From an uncultured Roseburia sp. (GTDB taxonomy: Bacteria > Bacillota > Clostridia > Lachnospirales > Lachnospiraceae), in contig CAJUNX010000011.1 of the NCBI GenBank assembly GCA_910587865.1, forward strand, positions 89,653 to 104,499: a stretch of DNA of 14,847 nucleotides, in the 5' to 3' direction. The translations under genes and the position numbers were made by a program. Numbering within the stretch: the stretch's first letter is position 1; each line of letters starts with the position of its first letter. Of the stretch, positions 1 through 6,676 are shown piece by piece. The notes beneath the pieces were generated by a model. The model made no database searches. It was not told where the DNA came from and saw only the letters and a list, made by a program, of their open reading frames with translations.

Positions 1-24
1 TTCTCTGCCTTTCTTCCTTTCTTC

Positions 25-185
25 AAAGCCCGCTGGATTGCTCCGGCCTTCGGCCTCACGCAATCCTGACCCGAAATTCGCATTCCGCGCTGTTCGCGCT
101 GCATGCTCATTCGGGTTAGCGTCCCTGATGTCAGGACAGTCCGGTGTGCCAGCACCCGTCCTGCCTTCCATCGGGACCGGGCTTT
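25..185. repeat. Inverted-repeat element with three internal hairpins (element A)
   Basis: An 8-nt perfect inverted repeat, AAAGCCCG (25-32) and CGGGCTTT (178-185), closes a 161-nt segment. Inside it lie three further stems in a row: GGATTGC (35-41) with GCAATCC (60-66), enclosing a GGCC-TTC-GGCC hairpin; ACCCGAA (69-75) with TTCGGGT (110-116), enclosing GCGC-TGTTC-GCGC; and CAGGAC (132-137) with GTCCTG (158-163), enclosing GGTG (143-146) and CACC (153-156). The right end runs into TTTTT, so it could end transcripts entering from the left. It matches no riboswitch that I recognise. It may be a structured RNA, a palindromic intergenic repeat, or a composite terminator. The pairing is visible directly; the role is inference. 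Confidence 0.6.
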
Positions 186-288
186 TTGTGAATATCGTAT
201 TAGTATCTGCGAAATTTGTTAAAGTTTTTCTGTCTGAAAATCATTATAGTTTTATTATAACAGTTTTTTCAGAGAGGAGAAGCGAATT
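186..288 (+). promoter_or_regulatory. AT-rich leader of the GH31 gene
   Basis: This stretch is sharply richer in A and T than its surroundings and ends in a strong ribosome binding site, AGAGGAG at 273-279, nine bases before the ATG at 289. Several -10-like hexamers are present (TATAGT at 245-250, TATTAT at 253-258), but none has a good -35 box 17 bases upstream, so the exact promoter is not fixed. The site probably drives GH31 as a single-gene transcript. Confidence 0.4.
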
Positions 289-2322
289 ATGATTTTTTCT
301 AAGGACGGAAACAGACTGGTGGCACGCCATCAGGGCGAACGGCTGATGATCGAGCCGTGGGGGACGGATTCTCTTCGCGTGCGCGCGACCCGGTATATGG
401 ATTACACCGGGAGAGACTGGGCGCTGGGGGAGGAGGTGCCGGATACGGGACGCCGGTCTGTCATCGAAATCAATGAGGGCAGCATCCCGGACGGCTACAC
501 CGGAGGGATGATCGACAAATGCGCCACGATCACAAACGGCAGAATCTGCGCGAAGATCAATGTCGCAGGCGTGCTTTCCTTTTTCCGGGACGGCAGACTG
601 ATTCTGCGGGAATACTACCGGAATTATCTCGGCACGGAGAGTAAGGAGAGCTGCTGCCTAAAGATTGTCGGAAGGGACTACAAGCCGATCATCGGCGGCG
701 ATTACGGGCTGACCGTCCGCTTCGAGAGCAATGACAGCGAGAAAATCTTCGGCATGGGACAGTACCAGCAGCCGTACCTTGACTTAAAGGGTTGCGTGCT
801 GGAGATGGCGCAGCGCAATTCGCAGATCAGCATTCCGTTTGCGGTCTCAAGTCTCGGATACGGTTTCCTTTGGAACAACCCGGGCGTGGGAAAGGTTTCG
901 TTCGGAAAGAACTATACCGAGTGGCACATGGAAGCGACAAAAGAGATGGACTACTGGATCACCGTGGCCGACACGCCGGCTGCCATTGTGGAGCAATACA
1001 CGGCAGTGACCGGCCGCGCGCCGATGATCCCGGACGGTCTCTTAGGACTCTGGCAGTGCAAGCTGCGCTACCGCACGCAGGAGGAGGTGCTGTCGGTGGC
1101 CAGGAAGTATCATGAGCTCGGCATTCCGCTCGATGTCATCGTCATCGATTTCTTCCACTGGACGAGACAGGGCGACTGGCAGTTCGACCGTGAGTACTGG
1201 CCGGATCCGAAGGCGATGTGCGACGAGCTGCATGCCATGGGCACAAAAGTGGTGGTCTCCGTGTGGCCGTCCGTGGACCGCAAGAGTATAAACTTCCACG
1301 AGCTTTACAGCCGCGGCCTCTTAATTCAGACCGAGCGCGGCAGCATTCAGACCTACGATTTTCAGGGCGACTGCTTAGAGATCGATGTCACCAACCCGGA
1401 GGCGAGGGAATTTTTGTGGGAGAAGTGCAGACAGAATTATCTCGATTTCGGTATCGACATGTTCTGGCTGGATAACATCGAGCCGGACTATGCGGTGTAC
1501 GACTATGATAATTACCGCTATGCGATGGGCTGTGCGCTCGAGGTCAGCAACCTGTATCCGCAGATGTTCGCAAAGACCTTCTGTGACGGTTTTACCTCCC
1601 TGGGCCGTGAAAAGGAGATGCTGTTTTTAACGCGCTCCGGCTGGGCGGGAAATCAGAAATATTCCTCGCTGATCTGGTCCGGCGATGTGCCGAGTACGTT
1701 TGAGAGCCTGAGAGATCAGCTGAGCGCAGGGCTTAATATGGGGCTCGCCGGGATTCCCTGGTGGACGACCGATATCGGCGGATTCATGACCGCCGACTGG
1801 TCCGCACCGGAATTTAAGGAACTTTTGCTCCGCTGGTTTGAATTTGCCGTATTTTCTCCGATCCTCCGCCTGCACGGAGACCGCGGTCCGCACAATATTC
1901 CGCCGCTCTCCGACAAGGATTACGGCGGAGGCAGCCTCTATACCGGACAGTCCAACGAGATGTGGAGCTACGGTGAGGATGCGTTTGCCGTGATGAAAAA
2001 ACAGCTTGATCTGCGTCTTTCCTTAAAGCCCTACATTGAGGGACTGATGAGGGAAGCCAGCGAGACCGGCGCTCCGCTGCTGCGCACCATGTTCTACGAA
2101 TTCCCGGATGACGCGAAGTGCTGGGAGTTATCGGATCAGTATATGTTCGGCCCCGCATACCTCGTCGCTCCGATTCTGTCTGCGGGCGAGACCGCGAGAG
2201 ATGTATATCTGCCGGAGGGAAACTGGCAGAACATCAACGACAAAACCGAATATGCGGGCGGACAGACCGTGCGCTGCGATGCACCGATCGATGTGATTCC
2301 GGTGTTTAAAAAGCTCTCCTAA
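289..2322 (+). CDS. Glycoside hydrolase family 31 (alpha-xylosidase/alpha-glucosidase-like)
   Basis: Retaining alpha-glycosidase of family GH31, 677 residues, within the usual 650-800 range. It has no signal peptide and should act in the cytoplasm on imported oligosaccharides. The N-terminal beta-sandwich holds a GMGQYQQ motif near residue 155, of the type seen in alpha-xylosidase-like members, then the (beta/alpha)8 barrel begins around residue 245. The catalytic nucleophile is Asp395 in FWLDNIEPDY and the acid/base is Asp466 in WSGDVPST; the 71-residue spacing fits the family. The conserved GIPWWTTDIGGF follows the acid/base, and the chain ends after a short beta domain at APIDVIPVF. The start is supported by AGAGGAG nine bases upstream. 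A strong terminator follows. Family membership is sure; the sugar (xylose, glucose or galactose) cannot be decided here. Confidence 0.95.
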   Translation: MIFSKDGNRLVARHQGERLMIEPWGTDSLRVRATRYMDYTGRDWALGEEVPDTGRRSVIEINEGSIPDGYTGGMIDKCATITNGRICAKINVAGVLSFFRDGRLILREYYRNYLGTESKESCCLKIVGRDYKPIIGGDYGLTVRFESNDSEKIFGMGQYQQPYLDLKGCVLEMAQRNSQISIPFAVSSLGYGFLWNNPGVGKVSFGKNYTEWHMEATKEMDYWITVADTPAAIVEQYTAVTGRAPMIPDGLLGLWQCKLRYRTQEEVLSVARKYHELGIPLDVIVIDFFHWTRQGDWQFDREYWPDPKAMCDELHAMGTKVVVSVWPSVDRKSINFHELYSRGLLIQTERGSIQTYDFQGDCLEIDVTNPEAREFLWEKCRQNYLDFGIDMFWLDNIEPDYAVYDYDNYRYAMGCALEVSNLYPQMFAKTFCDGFTSLGREKEMLFLTRSGWAGNQKYSSLIWSGDVPSTFESLRDQLSAGLNMGLAGIPWWTTDIGGFMTADWSAPEFKELLLRWFEFAVFSPILRLHGDRGPHNIPPLSDKDYGGGSLYTGQSNEMWSYGEDAFAVMKKQLDLRLSLKPYIEGLMREASETGAPLLRTMFYEFPDDAKCWELSDQYMFGPAYLVAPILSAGETARDVYLPEGNWQNINDKTEYAGGQTVRCDAPIDVIPVFKKLS

Positions 2323-2421
2323 GCGTCTTTGCCGTCAGACGTCAGGCTATCTGGCTTTCCTGTACATATGGCGGAAAAACAGGGCAGAAGAGAGTGGATT
2401 TATGAAAACGGTCGGATTTTC

Positions 2422-2461
2422 CCGAAAAAAAGTGTGCGCACGAAGCGCACACTTTTTTCGG
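2422..2461. terminator. Bidirectional Rho-independent terminator
   Basis: A near-perfect palindrome with arms 2422-2439 and 2445-2461 around the loop ACGAA. The core stem is AGTGTGCGC with GCGCACACT, flanked by an A run on the left and a T run on the right, so each strand reads as a GC stem followed by U residues. It sits between the convergent GH31 gene and the minus-strand orphan gene, three bases beyond the latter's stop codon, and should end both transcripts. Confidence 0.93.
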
Positions 2462-2463
2462 CT

Positions 2464-3714
2464 TTATTTCTCACCGGCGGCCTCCTGATATTCCTGTGAA
2501 CCGACATCCTCCCAGGCGCGTTTCCCGGAAGCCGTCGCCTCCCCGGTCGACCGGTTCACTGCATAGGTATTGCGGATCGCGGTCGTATACTCGGAACCGT
2601 TTTCATCGTAATAGGTCTCATAACAGACAAACAGATGGCATTCCCCGTTTTTCGACTCCCGGTCATAGACAACCGTAATTCTTGTGTCCATCTCCGGCTG
2701 ATCCGCCGCCGGCTTACCTCTGCCCTCTGAGAGCACGGCATAGAAATTGCCCTTTGCATTGTAGCTGCATTCGTAACGGGCCCCCTCCGGTTCAAAGACC
2801 TCCCGGTACAGGCACAGGTAGGCACCTTCCACGGTGTCAGGGCCGGCGTCCGCGGATGTTTCCGGAGTTCCCGTCCCGGTTTCATCTCCCGATGTCCCCG
2901 GCGCTTTGGCCGCATCCCCGGCGTCCGCGGATCCTCCGGTCGTCCCCTGCGGTTCCTGCATATCCGGCATTTCTGCCGCATGCGCCTCGTACCAGTGGCG
3001 GATCGCCTCGTTCACGTGCGCTTCATCCGTGTAGTAGTCCCCCTTTATCATGCCGTTGATGGAATCATTCGTATAACGGTTCGCCCGGTTGCCGAAGGGC
3101 AGCCTCATATCCTGCGTCTCACCGTCCGGAAAACAGATCCGCAGCACAACCTCCGCCTCGTTTCCTTCCACATAGAACAGCGGATGATCCATCGCCCTGC
3201 CGATCGCCCGTGCGACGATTCCCGCCTTTTGTCCGCCGTCCTCCTCACTGTCAATAACAATCACCGGAGCGCCCGCAAAGCAGGACAGAAGCGTCTCTGT
3301 CTGATCCGCCGCCGTCCCGGTCTTTGCAAAAACCGCGATACGGCAGAATTCCTGATCCGCGGAAAACAGCCGGTTTGCCAGCGCCTGCGGGTAGTCGTCC
3401 AAAAAACCGTAAAACGAATCGCCCGATAACATATGGATCGTAATCTCCGGATCCGATTCCAGATAAAGCGTGTAGACCGAAAGGCTCTCATCCTTCTCTC
3501 TTATCCTGTCCTGTTCCGTGGCGACAAACGTCTCGCCGTATTTCCGGTACGCTCTCCACTCCATAACCTCCGACAGCGCTTCACACGGGCGTTTCAGGAT
3601 CCGGCCCACCGGCTCATAGTAACGGTACACCCGCCAGCTCTCAAGCCCCACGTTCTCCTCCCCGGCCGACTCAATCCAGATATTGTCTTCCCCTGCCCAG
3701 CGGTCCCGCTCCAT
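2464..3714 (-). CDS. Hypothetical protein with Gly/Ala/Thr-rich linker
   Basis: A 416-residue protein that I do not recognise. It has two apparently globular parts: residues 1-253, mixed alpha/beta with many aromatic and acidic residues, and residues 295-416, rich in Tyr and beta-forming residues (ITVVYDRESKNGECHLFVCY). They are joined at about 255-294 by a low-complexity linker rich in Gly, Ala, Thr and Asp. No signal peptide, lipobox or membrane helix is seen, although such linkers are common in surface proteins. The start is uncertain: AGGGGAG abuts the ATG at 3714 with almost no spacing, and the frame stays open upstream for 15 more codons (GSLIYVLFRSGE) to a TAA, overlapping the MmcQ gene. 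A missing N terminus, a frameshift fusion to MmcQ, or translational coupling are all possible. Codon use resembles the neighbours. Confidence 0.7.
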   Translation of the reverse strand: MERDRWAGEDNIWIESAGEENVGLESWRVYRYYEPVGRILKRPCEALSEVMEWRAYRKYGETFVATEQDRIREKDESLSVYTLYLESDPEITIHMLSGDSFYGFLDDYPQALANRLFSADQEFCRIAVFAKTGTAADQTETLLSCFAGAPVIVIDSEEDGGQKAGIVARAIGRAMDHPLFYVEGNEAEVVLRICFPDGETQDMRLPFGNRANRYTNDSINGMIKGDYYTDEAHVNEAIRHWYEAHAAEMPDMQEPQGTTGGSADAGDAAKAPGTSGDETGTGTPETSADAGPDTVEGAYLCLYREVFEPEGARYECSYNAKGNFYAVLSEGRGKPAADQPEMDTRITVVYDRESKNGECHLFVCYETYYDENGSEYTTAIRNTYAVNRSTGEATASGKRAWEDVGSQEYQEAAGEK

Positions 3715-4090
3715 CTCCCCTGACCGGAACAGGACATAGATCAGGCTGCCCGTTTTTCTTACTTAAGCTTTTCAATACCAGCTGATACGATTTGTCCAGC
3801 AGATCTTTCAGCAGCTCGTCCGGCACCTCTCCGTCCGGTTTTACGGAATTCCAGTGCATTTTATTCATATAGTAACCGGGAACGATATCCTCGTACTGTG
3901 ACCACAGAAAATCGCCCTCCTCTGGCTCCAGTTTTAACGTGATATAATACGGCTCGTCATCCTTTCCGAGACAGACCGCGGCAAACATCTTTCCTCCGAT
4001 GTGATAGCGAATCCAGTTCCAGTCCTGCTGCAGATCTTTGGTCACTCCTGTTTTATCCAGCAGATATTCGTCAATCCATGTATATCTCAT
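3671..4090 (-). CDS. MmcQ/YjbR family protein
   Basis: A small single-domain protein of 139 residues in the MmcQ/YjbR family (CyaY-like fold, sometimes annotated as DNA-binding; biochemical role not established). The diagnostic stretch is MNKMHWNSV followed by VPDELLKDLLDKSYQLVLKSL, with IGGKMFAAV near residue 33. I chose the second ATG (MRYTWIDEYLL) because AAGGAG lies nine bases before it; the first ATG at 4099 sits directly on that ribosome binding site. Family members usually end shortly after the SKK at about residue 115, at around 120 residues. Here a tail of about 24 atypical residues (NGQPDLCPVPVRG...) follows and overlaps the next gene by 44 bases, so the C terminus may have shifted frame at the A run near 3756-3761. 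It is probably cotranscribed with the downstream 416-residue gene. Confidence 0.88.
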   Translation of the reverse strand: MRYTWIDEYLLDKTGVTKDLQQDWNWIRYHIGGKMFAAVCLGKDDEPYYITLKLEPEEGDFLWSQYEDIVPGYYMNKMHWNSVKPDGEVPDELLKDLLDKSYQLVLKSLSKKNGQPDLCPVPVRGDGAGPLGRGRQYLD

Positions 4091-4178
4091 ATGTATCATC
4101 TCCTTTCCGAAAAGCAGTCCGCAAAAGCCGGGCGGCTGTGCGTTCCAGGCGGCAGCTCACGTCCAGAATCTGATTTTC

Positions 4179-4207
4179 ATTATAATCGTCCGACAGAATT
4201 TTCACAA
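4179..4207 (-). promoter_or_regulatory. Promoter for the MmcQ/YjbR transcript
   Basis: Read on the minus strand: a TTGTGA -35 box (4202-4207), a 17-base spacer and a perfect TATAAT -10 box (4179-4184). This predicts a start near 4172 and a leader of about 80 bases before the ATG at 4090. The match and spacing are those of a housekeeping sigma promoter. Confidence 0.75.
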
Positions 4208-4237
4208 CAGAAACTTCAGAAGAGGTCATTCCAATCC

Positions 4238-4266
4238 TTGAATTTAATGCGGTTATGCGATATGAT
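4238..4266 (+). promoter_or_regulatory. Promoter for the MATE-RdgB operon
   Basis: TTGAAT (4238-4243), exactly 17 bases, then TATGAT (4261-4266), an almost canonical housekeeping promoter. The start would fall near 4273, giving a very short leader before the candidate start codons at 4288, 4300 and 4306. Its -35 lies 30 bases from the -35 of the divergent MmcQ promoter, so one regulator could act on both. Confidence 0.75.
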
Positions 4267-4287
4267 AGACTGGAAAAATTAAGGTAA

Positions 4288-5661
4288 ATGGTGAGACAGA
4301 TGCAGATGAAAAAAAACGATCATTTCTACACAATGTTAAAATCCCTGGTGATACCGATCACCGTACAGAGCTTTATGCTCGCCCTTGTCAGCGCCACCGA
4401 TGCCGCGATGCTTGGCTTTCTTGACCAGACGGCGCTCTCTTCCGTATCTCTTGCCGGACAGATCCAGTTTGTGCTAAGTCTTTTTATCGGCGGCATCTCC
4501 ATCGGCGCCGGTATTCTGGTTGCCCAGTACTGGGGGAAAAAGGATACTGTTTCCATTGAAAACGTCATGCCGGCTGCGCTCCGGGTCAATCTGGTTACAG
4601 GACTTCTCTTTACCCTGACCGCTTTCCTCGTTCCCCGGCTTCTGATCGGCATTTTCACGAGTGAACCAGAGCTGATCGAATGCGGCGCGATCTACATAAG
4701 AGCCGTCTCGCTCTCCTATCTGCTGTGCGCCGTCTCGCAGATTTATCTGATCCTTTTAAAAAATACCGGCTTTGCAGGCAGAAGCTCTCTGATCAGCTCC
4801 TCCTGCGTTGTGATTAATATTGTCTTAAACGCCCTGCTGATCTTCGGACTTCTGGGATTTCCGGCTTTCGGTGTGGCGGGCGCCGCCTACGCCACCGTCA
4901 CCGCGAGAGCCATCGAACTCGTCTGGAGCATTTTTGAGTGTTTCAGACCGGGCCGTGTGCGGATCGTCTGGTGCAAACTGTTTCAGACATCCGGTCGTGC
5001 CCTGTCACATGACTTCTGGCATTACACAAAACCGGTGCTCGGCGCTTCCCTGGTGTGGGGCGTGGCCTTTTCCTCCTATTCGGTGATCATGGGACACATG
5101 GGTTCCGACGCTGTGGCGGCAAATTCCATCACCTCCATCGCAAAAAGTCTTTTGTCCTGCCTGATCCGCGGCGTGAGCGGTGGCGCGGGCGTGCTGATCG
5201 GAAACGTCCTCGGAGCAGGCAAACTGGATCTGGCAAAAAATTACGGTCGCAGGCTCTCCCACCTGGCCATTGCGGTCGGTGTGCTGACCGGCTCGTCCCT
5301 GATCGCCCTTTCGCCTCTGATCGTGAGGATTGCGCCCGTCGAACCTTCCGCCACCGTTTATCTCCGGTATATGCTGATCTTCTGCGGCATCAACATCATG
5401 GCGCAGTCCGTCAACACCACCGTGCTCGACGGCATTTTCTGTGCGGGAGGCGACTCGAAGTTTGACATGATCGGAAATGTTTTTGCGATGTGGTGTTTTT
5501 CCGTGCCCCTCGGATTTCTCGCCGCTTTTGTGCTGAAGCTGCCGGTGCTGGCCGTATACTGCATCGTGAATCTCGATGAAATTGTAAAACTTCCCGCGGT
5601 ATATATCCGATACAAAAAATACATCTGGGTAAAAAACATTACAAGGGAGCATTCAGAATGA
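4288..5661 (+). CDS. MATE family efflux transporter
   Basis: A 457-residue inner-membrane exporter of the MATE family (MatE domain twice, 12 predicted membrane helices), normally an H+ or Na+ antiporter for drugs or metabolites. The N-terminal repeat shows PITVQSFMLALVSATDAAML and a GGISIGAGILVAQYWG segment; the C-terminal repeat starts near residue 245 with PVLGASLVWGVAF and holds GVSGGAGVLIGNVLGAGKLD. Length and motifs are complete. Three in-frame ATGs (4288, 4300, 4306) are possible. No ribosome binding site is strong: AAGG lies four bases before the first and GGTGAG four bases before the second. The stop overlaps the next start as ATGA, so the two genes are translationally coupled. The substrate cannot be told from sequence. 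Confidence 0.95.
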   Translation: MVRQMQMKKNDHFYTMLKSLVIPITVQSFMLALVSATDAAMLGFLDQTALSSVSLAGQIQFVLSLFIGGISIGAGILVAQYWGKKDTVSIENVMPAALRVNLVTGLLFTLTAFLVPRLLIGIFTSEPELIECGAIYIRAVSLSYLLCAVSQIYLILLKNTGFAGRSSLISSSCVVINIVLNALLIFGLLGFPAFGVAGAAYATVTARAIELVWSIFECFRPGRVRIVWCKLFQTSGRALSHDFWHYTKPVLGASLVWGVAFSSYSVIMGHMGSDAVAANSITSIAKSLLSCLIRGVSGGAGVLIGNVLGAGKLDLAKNYGRRLSHLAIAVGVLTGSSLIALSPLIVRIAPVEPSATVYLRYMLIFCGINIMAQSVNTTVLDGIFCAGGDSKFDMIGNVFAMWCFSVPLGFLAAFVLKLPVLAVYCIVNLDEIVKLPAVYIRYKKYIWVKNITREHSE

Positions 5662-6287
5662 AACTGCTGTATGGAACCGGTAATCCGGCAAAATTTGACG
5701 CAATGAAAAACCGGCTTGAACATCTTGAGATAGAACTGATCAGCCTGAATGATCTGAAGGCAGAAGGGAGGGTGATTCCCAATGTCCCTGAGGACGGAAA
5801 TACCCCCCTTGAAAATGCGAGACAGAAAGCGCTTGCTTATTATGAGGCATTTCACATGCCCGTTTTTTCCTGCGACTCGGGATTATATTTTGACCAGGTT
5901 CCGTCCCACGTACAGCCGGGCGTACATGTGCGCAATGTGAATGGCGTCTGTTTATCCGACGATGAAATGGTCGCCTATTACACGGGCCTGGTGCGGCAGT
6001 ACGGGACGCTCACGGCAAGGTACAAAAATGCCATCTGTTTTGTACCGGACGAAACGCATCTCTATGAGGCCATGGAGCCTTCCATGGAAAGCTCTGTGTT
6101 TTTTCTGACCGATGCTCCGCACAGTGCGGTCCGTGAAAAAGGATTTCCGTTAGACAGTATCTCCATTGACCAGAAGACCGGTCAGTATTTTTACGATCTG
6201 CCGGACAGTGCATTCGAACAAATTGTCGCCCTGGACGGATTTCTTGTATTTTTTCAAAATGTCTTAAAAGGACGATCTCTTTGCTGA
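5658..6287 (+). CDS. RdgB/HAM1 family non-canonical purine NTP pyrophosphatase
   Basis: A 209-residue member of the Ham1/RdgB (ITPase) family, which hydrolyses dITP, ITP and XTP to monophosphates and so keeps deaminated purines out of DNA and RNA. Family landmarks are in order: the nucleotide-binding GTGNPAKFDAMK at the N terminus, PLENARQKA near residue 50, CDSGLYFDQVP with the catalytic acidic residue around 72, and QPGVHVRN just after. Length is normal for the family. The motifs are divergent (CDSGL instead of the usual DDSGL), so it may be a paralogue or have shifted specificity. Its ATG overlaps the MATE stop codon by four bases, which makes the two an operon. No clear terminator directly follows. 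Confidence 0.9.
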   Translation: MKLLYGTGNPAKFDAMKNRLEHLEIELISLNDLKAEGRVIPNVPEDGNTPLENARQKALAYYEAFHMPVFSCDSGLYFDQVPSHVQPGVHVRNVNGVCLSDDEMVAYYTGLVRQYGTLTARYKNAICFVPDETHLYEAMEPSMESSVFFLTDAPHSAVREKGFPLDSISIDQKTGQYFYDLPDSAFEQIVALDGFLVFFQNVLKGRSLC

Positions 6288-6676
6288 ATTGGCGCCTGCC
6301 CGGTTTCCAAAGGAAAGATCACTCTCAGGGGATTGGGGGTGATTCCGGCACCCTCAACGAACTTTCCACAGACCCCTTATATCCAGGGGCAAAGGATTGA
6401 ACGTCCGTAGATGCCGGCTTAAGGGACACTCACTTTGTTCCATTCGGTCAAATCGCAAATGGTGTAAACAAAAGGGCTGCCAGGATGAAACATCATTTTT
6501 ATCAATGGACAGCAGGTATACCCGGTAAATATCCGATAACATAAAAGGAATTTTGTTTTGCTGAATCTCTAATGCCGTTTACTGCATTTGATGAAGCAGG
6601 CATTGTTGGTTTTTTACACTAAGGAATCCTGATGAATCACTGGATGAATTACGCTTTGGATTTGTTATTGTAAATC
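6288..6676. other. Intergenic region without a recognised gene
   Basis: A 389-base gap between the 3' ends of RdgB (plus) and GH3 (minus). A 62-codon minus-strand frame (6354-6542) and a roughly 50-codon plus-strand frame with cysteines opposite it have no ribosome binding site and match nothing I recognise; they could be remnants of a dead gene. The only structure seen is the weak hairpin at 6571-6615. Confidence 0.5.
6571..6615 (+). terminator. Weak terminator-like hairpin
   Basis: AATGC (6571-6575) pairs with GCATT (6600-6604) and CTGC (6582-6585) with GCAG (6596-6599); the stem has a six-base bulge, and a run of six T lies at 6610-6615 after a short GTTGG spacer. It is imperfect and nearly 300 bases beyond RdgB, so it is offered only as a possible end of that transcript. 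Confidence 0.3.

Noticed and set aside
38..292. An 84-codon plus-strand reading frame upstream of GH31
   Set aside because: It has no ribosome binding site, runs through the hairpins of element A and overlaps the GH31 start; its composition is that of the repeats, not of a protein.
2403..2416. A sequence resembling a CcpA cre site (TGAAAACGGTCGGA)
   Set aside because: It misses key positions of the consensus and lies at a 3' end between convergent genes, not at a promoter.
3753..3762. A programmed -1 frameshift at the GAAAAAC heptamer in the MmcQ gene
   Set aside because: A -1 shift leads to a stop within a few codons; only a +1 shift would reach the orphan frame, so this heptamer does not explain the overlap.
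6354..6542. A 62-codon minus-strand reading frame
   Set aside because: No ribosome binding site and no recognisable family; probably chance or a remnant.
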